A stretch of 64,000 bases of DNA from Motacilla alba alba (Eukaryota > Chordata > Aves > Passeriformes > Motacillidae): contig NC_052027.1 in the NCBI RefSeq assembly GCF_015832195.1, positions 5,348,649 to 5,412,648 of the forward strand, in the 5' to 3' direction. Made by a program: the position numbers and the translations under genes. Below are positions 27,009-40,314 of this stretch, in pieces. Positions within the stretch are counted from its first letter, which is position 1, and the number at the start of each line of letters is the position of its first letter. Under the pieces are notes generated by a model, which had not been told where the DNA came from, searched no databases, and saw nothing but the letters and a program-made list of their open reading frames with translations.

Positions 27009-27644
27009 CTTCTTGTGGTACTATTAGCCTTTATCTATAGCTGGAGAGATCATCCTGATCTGAAAATCCAGAGTCTTTTCATGGATTCCCAAATTCATCC
27101 CAGCGCAAACTCAACGCCTCCAGCTGACTCTTAAAAGAGCCAGCTTGAAGCCATAAACATAAAATGCTATTGGAATAGTCCCAGTTTGAAAACAAACTAT
27201 TATTTTTGTCAGGCTGCAGCTGCTTTTCCAGACCAGCTAAAACTACATTGCAGGCAAGATCCCCCTACTGTGGGCAAATCGTGGGTCAGAGGCTGCATGA
27301 ACTAAAAATTAGTGCATCTATAGCCCGAGGGGACATTTGGCATTTGGTATATCACTTTCATTATGCCAAATATCAGTCCTAATATCACAGGTTTAGCATC
27401 TACTTTTGCTGCTGAAAAGTCAACTTTTGCATGAAGGTGCAGGTGTTTTGAATATTTACAACATAAATAAAATAAATCCAAGAAAAGCAAAGGCAATCAG
27501 AAACTTTGGGGAGCAAATTCCCTTTGGTGAGCTCAGATATGGTCACCGGGTTATATTCGCTCCCTCTACACTCACTATGTTCCTAAATTTCAGTTAAACT
27601 TAATTAAAAAATAGGTCTCCATTATTATATCAGCAGCTTTAGAA

Positions 27645-27706
27645 GCCGGGTTGAACTAGATGGTCTTCAGAGGCCCCTTCCAACCCCAGCCATTCTGTGA
27701 GTCTGT
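27645..27706 (+). mobile_element. CR1 LINE 3'-end fragment
   Basis: The words GTTGAACTAGATGGTCTTCA, CCCCTTCCAACCCC and CCATTCTGTGA, in this order, are the conserved 3' end of avian CR1 retrotransposons. Only the last 60 or so bases remain. This is the extreme 5' truncation typical of CR1 copies. The fragment is oriented on the plus strand. Confidence 0.9.
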
Positions 27707-30700
27707 CATTATCATGAAGTAATATAAAAAAAGGAGGTTTCAACAGTTTAAAAAAAGCCTCCTCTGTCAAGTTTGACATATTTCAGACATCAGCATAGAA
27801 ACAAAACTATCTAGAAAACAAATTTCCCCTAAAACATGGCAGCAAGTCAGCCCCAGCTTGATAGCCCCTCTGTCTCCTCTTGGCAGACTCCTCCAGCCCA
27901 GCCAGCCTTCCACCTTCTCCTGGCATAGGGACAACTGTAGGAAAAGCTGCCAAATCCATACAAAAAGTTGTTACACAGACCAAAGCTCAAAAATACACCA
28001 ACCCTTTTCCAGTCCCATCAGAAACAAAAAATTTCCCTAACAAACTATGAAAGCTCAAAGCCCAAACCATGACTACAACCAGAAATCCACTCCACAACCC
28101 CAAAAATTCTACATCCTAAAGACTCACCTTAAAAAAAACACAACTTCCAATAAACCAGGTCTGAAGTCAGAGGCAGGTTTAGTTTTTGTTTCTGTACCTT
28201 AGACTACCTTTCTTTAATTTTTTTTTCCTTCTTCTAATTCCTTTAGGCTGCTTCCCCAGCTTCAAAGGCAACAAACCCCAGCACCCTCCTCTTCCTCTCA
28301 GTATCTTTTCCCCACTGCAGGGAGCTTTTATGAACTCAACCACCTGAACACAGGGAGGAACTGGTTTGAAGGCTCAAAACACCATCAGGTGCAAAGTTTT
28401 ACTTTGGTTAGAGCAAATCCCAATGCTCAGGCACAGCCAGGCTGATGTGGGGAAGGTGCCAGGGTGGTTCTGTGCTGGAAGCGCTGCTGGGGGCTCAGGG
28501 CCTCTCCTGGCTGGGAATTGTTTCAGACACCAAGGTCTGCTCCACTGCACATCCAAAGCACATCCTGGCATGGCCCAGCACCTCTTTTGGAAAGGAAGCT
28601 TTGCTGATGCCAAAGGAAAATGCAAGAGGCCAGATCAGCTCTGCAGTGTTGCACTTCTTCCGGTCTTTTTAAGTCCAGGTGCTGCCCTGAAAATAGCACT
28701 TTAAAGTTTCCTAACTCTGCCTTGGCCTCAGCTGCAGAGCAGATCTCAGCTCTTGCATTTCCCCAGGGGACTGACCAAACAGCTGATTTGCAAACCCATG
28801 GATTTGCTTCCACTTTATCATAAATACAGACAGTGGTGGGGGAAAAAAAAACATTATCAAATTGAGAGGTTTCTGTGCTACTGGTCCCCTGCAGTGTGGA
28901 CTCTTATAATGGAATCACTCTGTGATATTAAATTATATTTCAGTTTATTACTTCTAAAATGGCCTGGATTGTGCAGGAGCACAGTGTGGCTTCCACACAC
29001 CTATTTTAGCATGCTTGGACATCCCCAGACTAGATGTGCTACATGAGGAAATGTGGTTATGGATGAAATACACTGCTGTGCAATACTATAGCCTGGGGTT
29101 CCTAGGAAAATCCTTGAAAAGATAAAGCAGGCAGACAGCAACAGTTTTTGCCTTCAGTTATGTTCATGAAAAAACCTACCCCCAACCAACCAAAAAAAAA
29201 ATATCATAAAGCAACACAGAAGACACACTTAAAGAGGCTGGAAATGAGTTTGGGGGGAAGATCGCCCACTGGAACAAAAAAAAAGTGAGAATGATCATGA
29301 ATATGTGGCATACAGCAGGCAATATTCCCTGATGCCATTGCTTAAACAATTAGGATTTAATTCCCTGTCACACCTATGGGCTTTGTCATTATTTAAGAAA
29401 GCCACTCTAAGGACTCTCTTCCACTTCTTCTCCCTGTTTGCTGGACCAGGCAGGGAGCTGCAGCCAGAGCCCAGAACGCTGTGCTGGTGCTGGAAATGGT
29501 GATTTTCTGAGTAGGGAATTAGTGCATGAAATGAGCAGGATAAAAAAAAATCATATACTGTTCTGCCTTTGCTTCAAAACAGGTTGGTTGATTGACAGCA
29601 AACCCTATATAATAGTTCCTTCCAGGCAGATGGCAAGATCATGATTTGCTCTTCAGTCACAATTTTCTGCTGCCTCTCACAACCCAACCCATCTCCACAA
29701 TCTACCAATAAAGAGGGGCCTGGGCTGCTTTATATGTGTTTTACAAGGCTCACATCAAAGCTGAGGGATTAATATTGTGACTGGTTATCATATTCCATTT
29801 TGTAAAAATTTGCCTCGAATTTGCCTCCAACATCTCCTGGCTGATCCTGTGCAGATAATAGCTGCAGAAATCCACACAAAAGCAGCTCGTAAATTCCTGA
29901 GCCACCCCTGACAGACAATACTCCTCAGAAAGCTCGTGTAGGTGGTGAAAATCTTGCCATACATCTCCAGCTCTCTCAGCACATATTGTTTTTAGGCTGC
30001 CATCTGCTAATGCACAGTCCCACCCTAAGAGAGATGCAGCAATGAATGCTCCAGTCTCCGGGCTGTTCTGATTTCAGGTTTTTATTTCTGCCTATTCCCA
30101 ACCCTCAGACCCTGTCATTCTTAACCCTGAGTGTAGCTGCAAAGTTCAACAGACCTGCTCACACCACTGCTAATTTTCAGTGGTAAAGAGCATTTATTGA
30201 GCACTGCTTTAATGAAGCAAAGCAGTGCTTCAGACAATGTGTCCCTGCAAGCAGATTCATTTGTCTTTGTGTCAGCTGTAGAGAGGTGCTGGGACAATCA
30301 GGATCTCTGGAAATACTCAGTTTCCCATGCATGTGTGTTGAAAGGATGTGTATTAAGTTGGTGGCAAGGGAAGAAGACAGCTCCTGAAGGCACAAAATGG
30401 GCAACATCTTGAACAAAGCAAGCCATGCCCATCATAGTGCAGAATGTCAGGATCAAATTATCCCAGTAAATAAGGAATGATGAACATTACACTTGATTGA
30501 TTTTCTTCTTCACTGGAATTGTCAGCAGTATTCTTTTTGTTACTGCTGATTCTGCTTCACTACCAAGCACATTAGCAAAATTTATAAGATTATATTTAAT
30601 TTTTTTTTGCTTGTTAGAAAACAAATTTATAATAGCTAATTTACATTAAGTTTCCTATGCAGAATCCATCACTAAAATACATTGGAAGCTACAAATTTAA

Positions 30701-33700
30701 TGCTAGGAAACTGAAAAGTATATTATCTCTTGCCAACTGAAATTTATCTGTTTTGATCCTTTTTTTATATTCCTCTTCTCCCACACGTCCCTTTTACTAC
30801 CCCACCTTCTTCTCAGGTTTTCAAAGATTTTGTTGTCATTTAGTCCTGAATAAAATGCAAGAATCCACTGCAGGCTCTGTACATCAAACTGTGGCTCATG
30901 TCACACCCTGACTTCTGTGCACCAAGCAGGGGAGTCAGAATAAAGACTCACACACAATACATTAGAATTGCTTCTTGTATTTCTTGAAAAGAAAAAGGTG
31001 AATAAAGGAGGACCAAGAAAACAAAATAGGGATGGGAAAATGAAACTATGAAGGGCTGTGTGTTTAAAGGAGGTACAACTGGTAGTTTTGCTTTCTTTCC
31101 TGGCTTGTACAGCAATCCTCTCTTTCATTCCCTAAATGGTACAAAAATGGTTTGATAGACTGAAGTTATGTTTTTCAGTAATCAAGACAAGTCAGGACAA
31201 TCTTTTCCATTGAAAATAGAATTCTTTTTACATGTAAGCAACAGCAGTAGTTTTTGTTTCATCTACCTCTGCTCCAGCAGAAGATTGCAACTGCCTTTTT
31301 GCAAGCTTTTGGTTGCCAGGAATATAAACACCCTCTTCAGAGCATGGCAGATGAATTCTCCTGCAATGAAATAGAATACCTTTCAGAGAGCTTGAAAGCA
31401 ACTAATAGATTTTCAGGAAAATGCTGAAAATTGGCTTAATATTGCATAAATAAAGATATTTATGCAACCTGTAATGCAACTGAACCACAAGCAGAAGGCT
31501 AGGCCCTACTTATGATACCAAATCCTTCTTTTGCCAGTTTGCACAGATCTTTAATGGACATGGGGTCATTTGCTGCCCTTCTGAGCCTCCCCTGATACAG
31601 TAATCATTGTTAAATTTTAAATGTGAATCATTTTCCAGGCAATATCCAGTTGGCTCCTCCTTCCATTTTCCCACAGGGGGCTGAAAAGATGTTAAACTGT
31701 TCTCTTCACAATTAAATTCATGAAACACTTAAATTCTATGGCAGTCAGACACCAAGGAACAGGAAAATCATTTCATCTCATAATGTTTTAGAGCCCCTAG
31801 GCAAATGTAAACACTGTATGTGATAGAGGAAGGATTTATTGCTGCTGCTGAACAGAGATTCTGCAGATTTATTTGTATATCCGGTAGATTTTTGAAGATA
31901 ATTTATTTATTACAGAATTTTGGTAAAATGATTATTTAGGAAGTTTGAACACACCAGACTCATTTGTGTGGAGGTACATTTAAAAAAAAAAAAAGATACA
32001 GAACCAAATCAGTCTGTATTGAACACTGGCCTGTAATAGTGAATCATTGCTGCACTCACTCTCCTGCCAGAGCATAAAAGGGTTTGAGGTCTCACATATC
32101 CCAAGTTCTGGAGGCCAGCAGACATTTGATAAGTGACCACTGCAAGTGGTGCTGGCTGGAGACACATTAAACTTAGGCAGGGAAGTATCTAAGTCACTCT
32201 TACAGTATTTTAAATATTTTACCCAAGAATAGTTTCCTTAATTTTGCTGAGAAAAACATCAATAAACTCTGCTTCCAAATGTTGTTTTAACTATTCATTT
32301 TTATATAGCTCAGAATGCCAAAGGGCATCAGCCTGAGTCAGTGCATCTCTGTTAGGATATCAAATTCATAGAAACATTGGTAAAGTTAGGACTTGTCATG
32401 TCATGCCACTTATTTTTACGGTAAGCACTTGGCTCTACTGGAGCCTCCTCTGCCTCAGCAGTACCTGGCAGCCTTGGAAGCTGCTTGGGAAACTAGAGGA
32501 TAATTCCAGTATCGTGGCAGAGGATGAGACATGAGATTCCAACAGCAGTCAGCAGTGGATTGTGCTAATGGGACAATCCATTTGTAGGACAAATGCCACC
32601 CACACACTCATGTCTGTCCCTGTGGATATCCCAGCTCCAGCCATGTTTGCCATCCTGGTCCTGCCCAACACGCTGACTCTCATTGAAATTTTTGGGAAGA
32701 AGCCACCTCCTCCTTCACAGCTCCATCCATGAGATCCAGCAGAGCTGGCTGAGCTCTGACCACAGGCTGTGGCCATGCCCCAGCACCTCTGAAGATCACA
32801 GAGAGCCTGAACCTGAGCATCACCTCCTGACACCTCACCACATGTCGCTGCTGAAGGGTGCCTGTGTAGAACAAAGGAATTAAAAATCCTTTTTGTTCCC
32901 TTCTTACTTGCCGTGCTTATTTAGTAGAACCAAGGGGAGACAGGAGACTCCTTTAAACAAAAGCATAATTTCTGAATTTTTCTTCAAAGATGCCACAGAA
33001 ATCACTCTGGAGTATCTGTCAAGCTGGCGTTCCCCAGAGAGTGCTTCAGCTCTTTGCTCTGGCTAACTTGAAGCGAGAACTTGAACCATATCTCAGATAA
33101 CTGCTGTAGAGAATCAATTTTCAATTTCCTGCTGAACTTCAGATATATATTTAAATACTCAGTACTTCTGGCATCTGGAAAGAAACCAACAATAAAATCA
33201 AATGGTCAAGCTGCTCATCCGATAAGGGGAAAATCTGCAATGAATCAAACCAATGAGATCCTCAGACAGGGGCCTGAAGGGGAAATTTTCTCAGGATCAG
33301 TGTAAAATCAGTGCCATGATCTTAAAGACTTTTAAGCAAAAAATACCCAGTTACTCAGTGGCAAATTTGTCTAAACCAGAATATTTCTGTAAAATTCACA
33401 GTTCATTTTAAAGCAGTCTAATTTTTAGTGGAGGGGAAAAAATAGATGAAGTTCGCTGTGAAGTTAAAATCAGCGACTTAATTAGAAACAAGTTTAGCCA
33501 AAGAAGGAGAACCTTTGTTCTCAACAGAGAGCCACTGCAGGAATGCTGATCTTCCTGAAGGCAATGAGTGTTTTGTCACTTTTCATGACCAGACCTTTGT
33601 CCTAATCACAGTCCCTACACCTCAGTGTCCACTGTGATTAGGATATGGGTCTCTCAGCTCAGCATTCTGCAGCTTTGCCTTTATTTTTCTCAATCTTCAA

Positions 33701-35037
33701 TGTCCTTAATAATAAGTAAATACGTTAATACAACAGCCCCTAAAGAAAATTCATGCTTTAAACAAAGCCAATAAAAAGATTAATATAAAAAGCTCTAGAG
33801 CACTTTTGGCTGAGGTTTTATTTGAACAAAACTTTAACAAATAGACCACTGTTTCCCAAGAGCTGAAAATGTTGTCAATTGGGAAACAATGTTCCCTGGC
33901 TCACCTTCCAGACAGAGCAGCAAATGCATCTTTTTTCATTTGGAAGGCAAAATGTTAACTATGATCATGGAAAATCACAGTTGTGAGGATGTATTAAACT
34001 GGATTACACAAACTAGGAAGGGAGATAGCAAAATAACTCCCAGCACCTATGACTGTCCTGCAGTTTTGCAGGGTGTTGCTGGTTTAAGGGAATCAGAACA
34101 ATGAAATGCCTCCCTGTTCTTTACCAGTTGTTGTAAGGCTGTTAGTGAGAGTACCTGATAGTAAGAAGGAACAAATTCTTTTCTCTACAAAGCTCTGAAG
34201 GTAGGAGCTGGTAAAAAATTCTTTGAAATCAGAGTGATTACAAACTGAAGAAGGAAAGCCATGCAAACAGTATTAAACCAGTGTCTCCAGGAGGTTTTAT
34301 TTCCAGCTCCACTGCTCCCTCATTTTGTCCAGACAGCTGATGAAGGCTGGGAGCCTTCTCCAATCTGCAACCAACCATCAGCATCTTGAAAACAGGAAAC
34401 AAAGGGAAATGACAGCAAAGTCTCAAGAATAAGCTTATCTTGATGCCCCTCTGTGGGAGGGAATCAGGAAACAAAATAATTGGCATAATAGGCAGGCTGG
34501 TGACAACTGTAGAATTTCTTGGGTTTCAGAGGTGTGAGAATAGAATTGGGAAAAATTAATTGGGTTCCAGATCTATCCTGACTCTGTGAAAGTGCATGAG
34601 CAACTATGGGCAAAAATGCCAATATTACTAATAGTAATTGTAATAATAAATATGACAGGAATTGCCTGAAAAATATTAATTTGCAGGTTAGGGCTTTTCA
34701 AAACTCCTACTCTGAGAGATGTTCAGAGGCTGTTTCAGAATGACAGAACATCCCTTTTAGAAGGATTTAGGTTCAACCTCCTGAGTAGTACCCCTGCATG
34801 GCAGCCTAGCAAGGCTCCATCCTGCTGGATCTGAGGGAAAGAGGAGCTGTGTCCAAGGAAAAGCAGTGTCTGTGCTTTGTGTTCCTTCCCTCCAGGTCTG
34901 TGTGCCTGCCCATTGCTCCCCCTGACACTTCAGATGGTGCCAGTGTTAACAAGAGAAGGAGGGAGATAAAAAGGAGAGTCCCACCAGTGCTACAGCTCAG
35001 CTCAGCTTCACCCTCATGGCATCATGGCCAGGTGAAA
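27707..35037. other. Non-coding DNA
   Basis: No gene was recognised. The stretch includes a GC-richer patch near 28430-28760 with frames on both strands, and one PBX-MEIS decamer (29589-29598). Around 30480-30760 the sequence is AT-rich with unremarkable frames. No exon call is justified. Confidence 0.5.
29589..29598 (+). promoter_or_regulatory. PBX-MEIS/PREP composite motif
   Basis: Exact TGATTGACAG, within GGTTGATTGACAGC. It is one of three exact copies in the window. It is a sequence match only. Confidence 0.35.
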
Positions 35038-35153
35038 CTGGGCTTTGAGCAACCTGGTCTAGTGGAAGGTGTCCCTGCCCGTGGCAGGAGGGTTGGAACA
35101 AGATGATGTTTAAGTCTCCTTCCAATCTGTTCCATGAGTCTGTGATTCAATGA
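35038..35153 (+). mobile_element. CR1 LINE 3'-end fragment
   Basis: GGGCTTTGAGCAACCTGGTC is followed by AGTGGAAGGTGTCCCTGCCC, GGCAGGAGGGTTGGAAC, CCTTCCAA and a TGTGATTCAATGA tail. This is the conserved 3' end of avian CR1, about 115 bp long and 5'-truncated, on the plus strand. Several substitutions against the usual tail suggest a moderately old copy. Confidence 0.93.
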
Positions 35154-37422
35154 TCCCTGAATCTTGAAATACAGTCTGCATGTTTTGCACAGAAGGGCCT
35201 TGGAAAGCTGTTCCCTAATTCTACTCTCATGGAAATCAATAGTAGATTTCCCATTGTTTCAAAGAGCTGGATCTATAGCAGTGGTTTTCAAAATGCCCCC
35301 CTGCTGTTGCAGTGCCCTCACCTGCCTTGAAAAGTGTCTCATACACCTGAGTGAAGATGTCCTTGTTCGGGGAGGAGTGACAGCATTGACAAAGGAGAAA
35401 TCTCTTTGCTGGCCACCAGCTGAACACGGGAGGGGTGAACTCAGCTGCCTCTTCACATGGAGAAGTGCACAGTCTGTGTAGCACGGCATGAACTACTGAG
35501 GGAGGCAGTAAGGCTGTAAGTGGGTGGCAAAATATCCCCCCCAGCAAAGACCTTTCTTCTGGTGCATTAGTTCCACAGGTACTGGTGACACATCAGGATT
35601 TGATGTAGTTAGGAGAAGAAGTCTAACTCAAAGTCATTTGGCTCTAAGGGCAATTGAACCATCCTGGTAATGCTGGGTGATTATGTGTATTTGAAAGAGG
35701 GAAAAGCAAATACCCAAAGGCTTCTTGTTGATGATGTTGCAGTTTCAAGCAGTGTCTCTGTGGCAGAATGGGGTGCTGATAACACAGGAGATAAGGCAGG
35801 TGCTAGTGCTATCAGCACCTGAGGAGCAGGAACCTATCTGCTTCATATTTACCAAACCTACCCAGCACTCATATTGTGTTTGCCTAATGATTAAATGGAA
35901 TGACTTTCTTTTAATCAGGATGTCAGCTTGAGCAGCATAATGGAATTAGTCGGGGGTGAAGACAGGATTCTGAGCCAAAAGGGGCATTTCATCACAACTT
36001 ATGAAATCTGTAACTTTGCTGTTTCCTCAGTGGGCCACTGTGGGATGCTGGGTTCCTTGCTCAAACACAATATATCCAAAATCAAGGCAAATGCCCCTTC
36101 CTGTAATTTATTGTAGCTACTCTCTTAGACTGCACATTCACCCAAGGATTTATTTTTTTTCCCTTAAGATACATGTATTAATAATTTGTTCCTGTCACAT
36201 GGATGACATCTAACAGTTTATCCCAGTTATCATTAATAACTATTAATGACTGCTATTACAATGAAGCTGCATCAGCTCATAGGCTACTTGCATTCATCTC
36301 ATCTTTCATTTAATTAAGAAATTCAGAATGCTTCTCTTACAAGCAAGCTCTCTTACTTAAAAGGGCAGGGATCTGTGCATTTGATTGCTTTTTGAAATGT
36401 GGTAGATTACACTGTTTAGCTACTCTTATTGAGGTGTGGAATATATTATGTGTTTCCTTAATCCTCAAGTACAAGTTATTGTCACTCCCAGGGAAGCTAC
36501 AGCATATGGAAGTTTTAGATGCAAACAAATCCGAATTGAATGAAGTCATGTTTTTTCAATGCTGAGAAGGTTTAACGAATTCATGTAGACACTAATGAGT
36601 ATTACTGGGCTTATGGAAGGTCATGGAAAATTAGAGTGGCTTTTTAAGCCATTATTAGAGATTTTCTCATTGTTACATGCTAAGCTGTCTACTCTCAATA
36701 CAGCTTGCTCTTGTTTTTGGCCATTGGAGGAGGTCTGAGCTTCAATGGCATGGCTATCTCTTCATACTCTTTGTTTCTTTGGTAACCATATATTTTCCCC
36801 AACTTTAAGGATTTGGCAGGATTTAATTTCTAACTTTAACTTACTGGCTTCTTCCAGAAATTTGCCTTGTATCTATTCTGCAGACAAAATTGTCATGCAA
36901 CATACAGCGTTTATTTACCTCAGTACTCGGTGGAATGCTGTAAAAAACATCTGTAATGAGAAAAACATCAGTTTCTTGAAGATACAATGCTGAGTTTGGG
37001 CCTGATGAAGTACCAGTGGAGTCAGTTGTTATCAGTGTGGGAATCTGCATGTAGAGTCAGCACACATACCACATGTCTTTCATTCACCAAGGCTATCACC
37101 CTGTGTTTCAGCACAGTACAATGAAAGGGTTGCCCAAGGGTGAGGAGCTGAGCTGGGGAGGACACGTTTCACCCACTGCAGTTTCTTGACATTAGAGGGC
37201 TCCATATTCCACAGAGTATGGCGAAAGCAAATCTCATTTTGAGGTCAATAGAGATGACATTGGAAAGAGAATTACCAGCTCCTCTTGGAGCTGAGTTTTG
37301 ATGGTGCTGCAAATTCAGCTTCTGAAGCTCCTGAAGTCAAAAGCACCCGCTGAAAATGTCTACATTATATTTTTGAAGAACTGATGAACTAGAACATGTT
37401 TTCTGTCTCCTTTTGCTCCCAG

Positions 37423-37497
37423 CAATGAGGAGAAAAGCGGAGCTGCCATGGCCCATGTCCAGTGGCTGTGGTGCCTCTAGGCAGAGGCTGCAGGCAG
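37423..37497 (+). other. Weak candidate exon
   Basis: A long pyrimidine tract ending TTTGCTCCCAG precedes it, and GGCAG|GTGCCA follows. One frame starts ATG two bases in (MRRKAELPWP...). I found no partner exon, and the donor is weak at later positions. It may be part of a non-coding RNA or chance. Confidence 0.12.
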
Positions 37498-40282
37498 GTG
37501 CCACTGCCATGACACACGGTATGGAGGGCACAACAGGCAGCAGGTCCTGCTCCCTGTCTTGCAGAAATCATCAGTTTCCTTCTCTTGTCCTGCTGAGGAA
37601 GAAGTTCCCATGACCATCACAGAATGTCCCAGAGCAGAGTTTGGTGGCCCTTCAGGAAGCTGCTATCCCTGTGTAGAGCTGGGCACAGCTCTAAAGAAGC
37701 ACTGGCAGAAAATCTGCATTGTGAATGAAAGAGCTCTTCCTTGACATGGATGAGGTAAAAACGTAATCATTGTGGAACAGGAACAAATATTTGACTGCCA
37801 TTATCTCATCTTTATGGCTCAACATATTAACAAAAGAATACTTTTAAAGTATTTTAAGTGGCCAGACTCCAGAAGGAGCTTTTACATATCATTAAATGTA
37901 ATTTAGTATATGTATATATCAGTATATGTAACTTAGCCTTTAGAAAGTGCAGCTTGTCTTTGTTGCACTTCAAAGAGTCTAATCCTAGAGATATCTTCCT
38001 GAGGAATAAATATGAAAACCCCCTTCTAAGGAAGATAAAGGAGCTTCTCCAGGTAGTACAATTCCAAGCCTGCAAAAGTGAGCGAGTTTTTTATTGAGGC
38101 AACCATGGAGAGAGGGGTTTCATCCAAGCCATGTGCCCATGCTCACACTCAACCCCACCAACCCTTCCTTCCTGACCACCAATGTCCTAAAGAAGTGGCT
38201 ACCGCAGGGCCAAACAGGTTGTTTGACTTCTTAGAGACTGCAAAATAAATCAAAATGTTGGAGAGCATTAAAACTCCCTTTGTCCTCTGCTCATACATAG
38301 TTTTCAACAACTAATGACTGATATATTGGTGTAGCTTTCCTGGTAAATATTGAAAGAGAGTTGGATTATTTTGGTAGGGAGGGCCAGATTGTAATGTTAC
38401 AAACACTTTGATTTCCTAAATTAAGCAGAGCTGGCCAAAGAAAATATCATTCTGTTAATTTTTGGCTTTGTCCTGACACATGGACCATGTTTTACTCAAA
38501 TGCTGCAGGCATAATTTGGTCACATATTTCTGAAAAATGTCTGTACAAATAATCATTTTAATAGCCTACAATAAAGACAGCAGAAACAGGGAGAAAAGTA
38601 CTGTGCAGCCACCAGTAAAGCATTGAAAATCTGAGTGTCTTTTTCAAAGTTACAGAGCTGGACACTCCAACTTCAGCACTTGCAAATTGTGCATACCCAA
38701 GATAGCAGGAAAATTCCCACTGTGAAAGGCAGCGTCTGCTTTTGAAGCAAATGTGTGAAATTTACACCAGCTGAAGATCCGGTACTTGTTGTTGAATTTA
38801 TTGAGCTCCAACCAAATCCCACTGTAACCAATGGGGGAAAAAAAGAAAGGAATAAGAAAAAAGAACCTCCTTCCCTTCAGCACCTCCCAGCCCAGGCTGG
38901 CTGTGTGAGGAACCCTCTGGGCCCTGTGCACGGATATCAGCAGCTCTCAAAGCATGACCAGCTGATTATTCAAGGATACTGACTCATTCTTGGTTTACTG
39001 AAAAACCCCAGAAGTAATATAAGTGGCATAGATTTGGTCACAAAACTGCTGTGAAAAGCTTCCAGATTTATGTACCTGAAACTAAGTACCCTCTGAAAAA
39101 TTTGGGGGTGAGAGGTTGTAAATTGTCTCTTTCACATCTCTGTCTAGAGGGTATTGAGGCTGGTACCCAAATCACAGATCAATAATATTCTGGCAAGATG
39201 ATTTCTCATTGTGCTTCATTTTGAGATAAATTCATGTAACATGGAGAGGCAGCTGCAGGAGGAGAACAAATAAAACCTCAGTATTTCCTTATGGCTGTTG
39301 AATTTTTTTTCTGAATTTCTAATTTTGTGTCTGCATTTGATGGGTCACTGATTTAAATAAATTAAAGACATAAATCACATAAAAACTGTAAGTGAGGGAC
39401 TACTTTTTCACTTTATGTTTATAAAGTATATTTATTTCACAGTGGTTTATGGCCTCAGCTGTTGTTATACTAAAATAGTTTCTTCCTTGGGATTTCTCAC
39501 TGCCTGGTTCCCAGATTCAAAGGCTACCCATTTCCATGGGTTAGGGGATCCTTGCTAGCTGGAATCTGGATGACTCCCCGGCCCAAATTCCACCAAATAC
39601 CCTGGAACGCTTCCACCTGATAAGAAATACCCTTCCTGTGAAATTCCAGATATCCCAGAGGCTGCAAACCCCCAGCCCTCTGATTTTGGCAGCCACTGGC
39701 TTTATGAGAGCACAGCTGGGACTGAGACCAAAGTGGCACAGCATTAGGGATGCTTGGTACCATGGCAAACATCAGGAAAAATCTGGGATAAACACAGTCA
39801 AAGCTTGCAGGGGCCGTCAGTGGCTGGAAAAGTGAGTTTCCCCAATGCTCTCCAAGAAGTCAGCGAGGAACCTGAGGAACCTGGAGCTGACTGATGGGGG
39901 GAGCTGACTGCACAGCCCCGAGCTGCAGGGGTGGTCCAGATCTCCTGCACAGCCCCAGCCCAGCCACAGTGGCCCCAGCAGCCAACTGAGGAGGGTCAGA
40001 CTGGGTGGAAAAGGCTCAGAATTAAATATTCTAAAAATGCAGATGTGACTCGAGCGTGCCACACAGCCCAGTGGAGAGAGCAAACTGTCAATGCCACATC
40101 TGCTCACATTTCTCCATTTATTGCATCTGAAACAAAATTTTGACAGCAATAAAAGGAAGGAAGGAGCAGTTGTGTGTTTGTATTAAAACATCATTTGGAT
40201 AAGCAGAATCGGTGACTGGTGTAAAGGAACATCTGTGATATTATCCTGCTATTTCTGTCTGAGTCCTGTCACTGAGAAAGGC

Positions 40283-40314
40283 AAAAAAAAAAAAAAAAGA
40301 AGAAAAAAAAAAAA
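40283..40314. repeat. Interrupted poly(A) tract
   Basis: Sixteen A residues, then GAAG, then twelve A residues. It could be the remnant of a retroposon tail, but I recognise no element body upstream. Confidence 0.85.

Larger units (their letters stand above)
22520..27644. other. Non-coding DNA right of the CpG island
   Basis: Composition is mixed, moderately GC-rich between about 22630 and 26300. It has many unrelated frames on both strands (for example 23638-24138 and 24578-25054 plus) that carry no recognisable domain. It also holds a C/A-rich low-complexity stretch (about 26335-26390), a hairpin (26985-27008) and one candidate short exon (25731-25767). Confidence 0.5.

Noticed and set aside
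31660..31690. CCCACAGGGGGC, a partial CTCF-like site
   Set aside because: Two mismatches in the 12-base core and a poor flank. Not enough to call.
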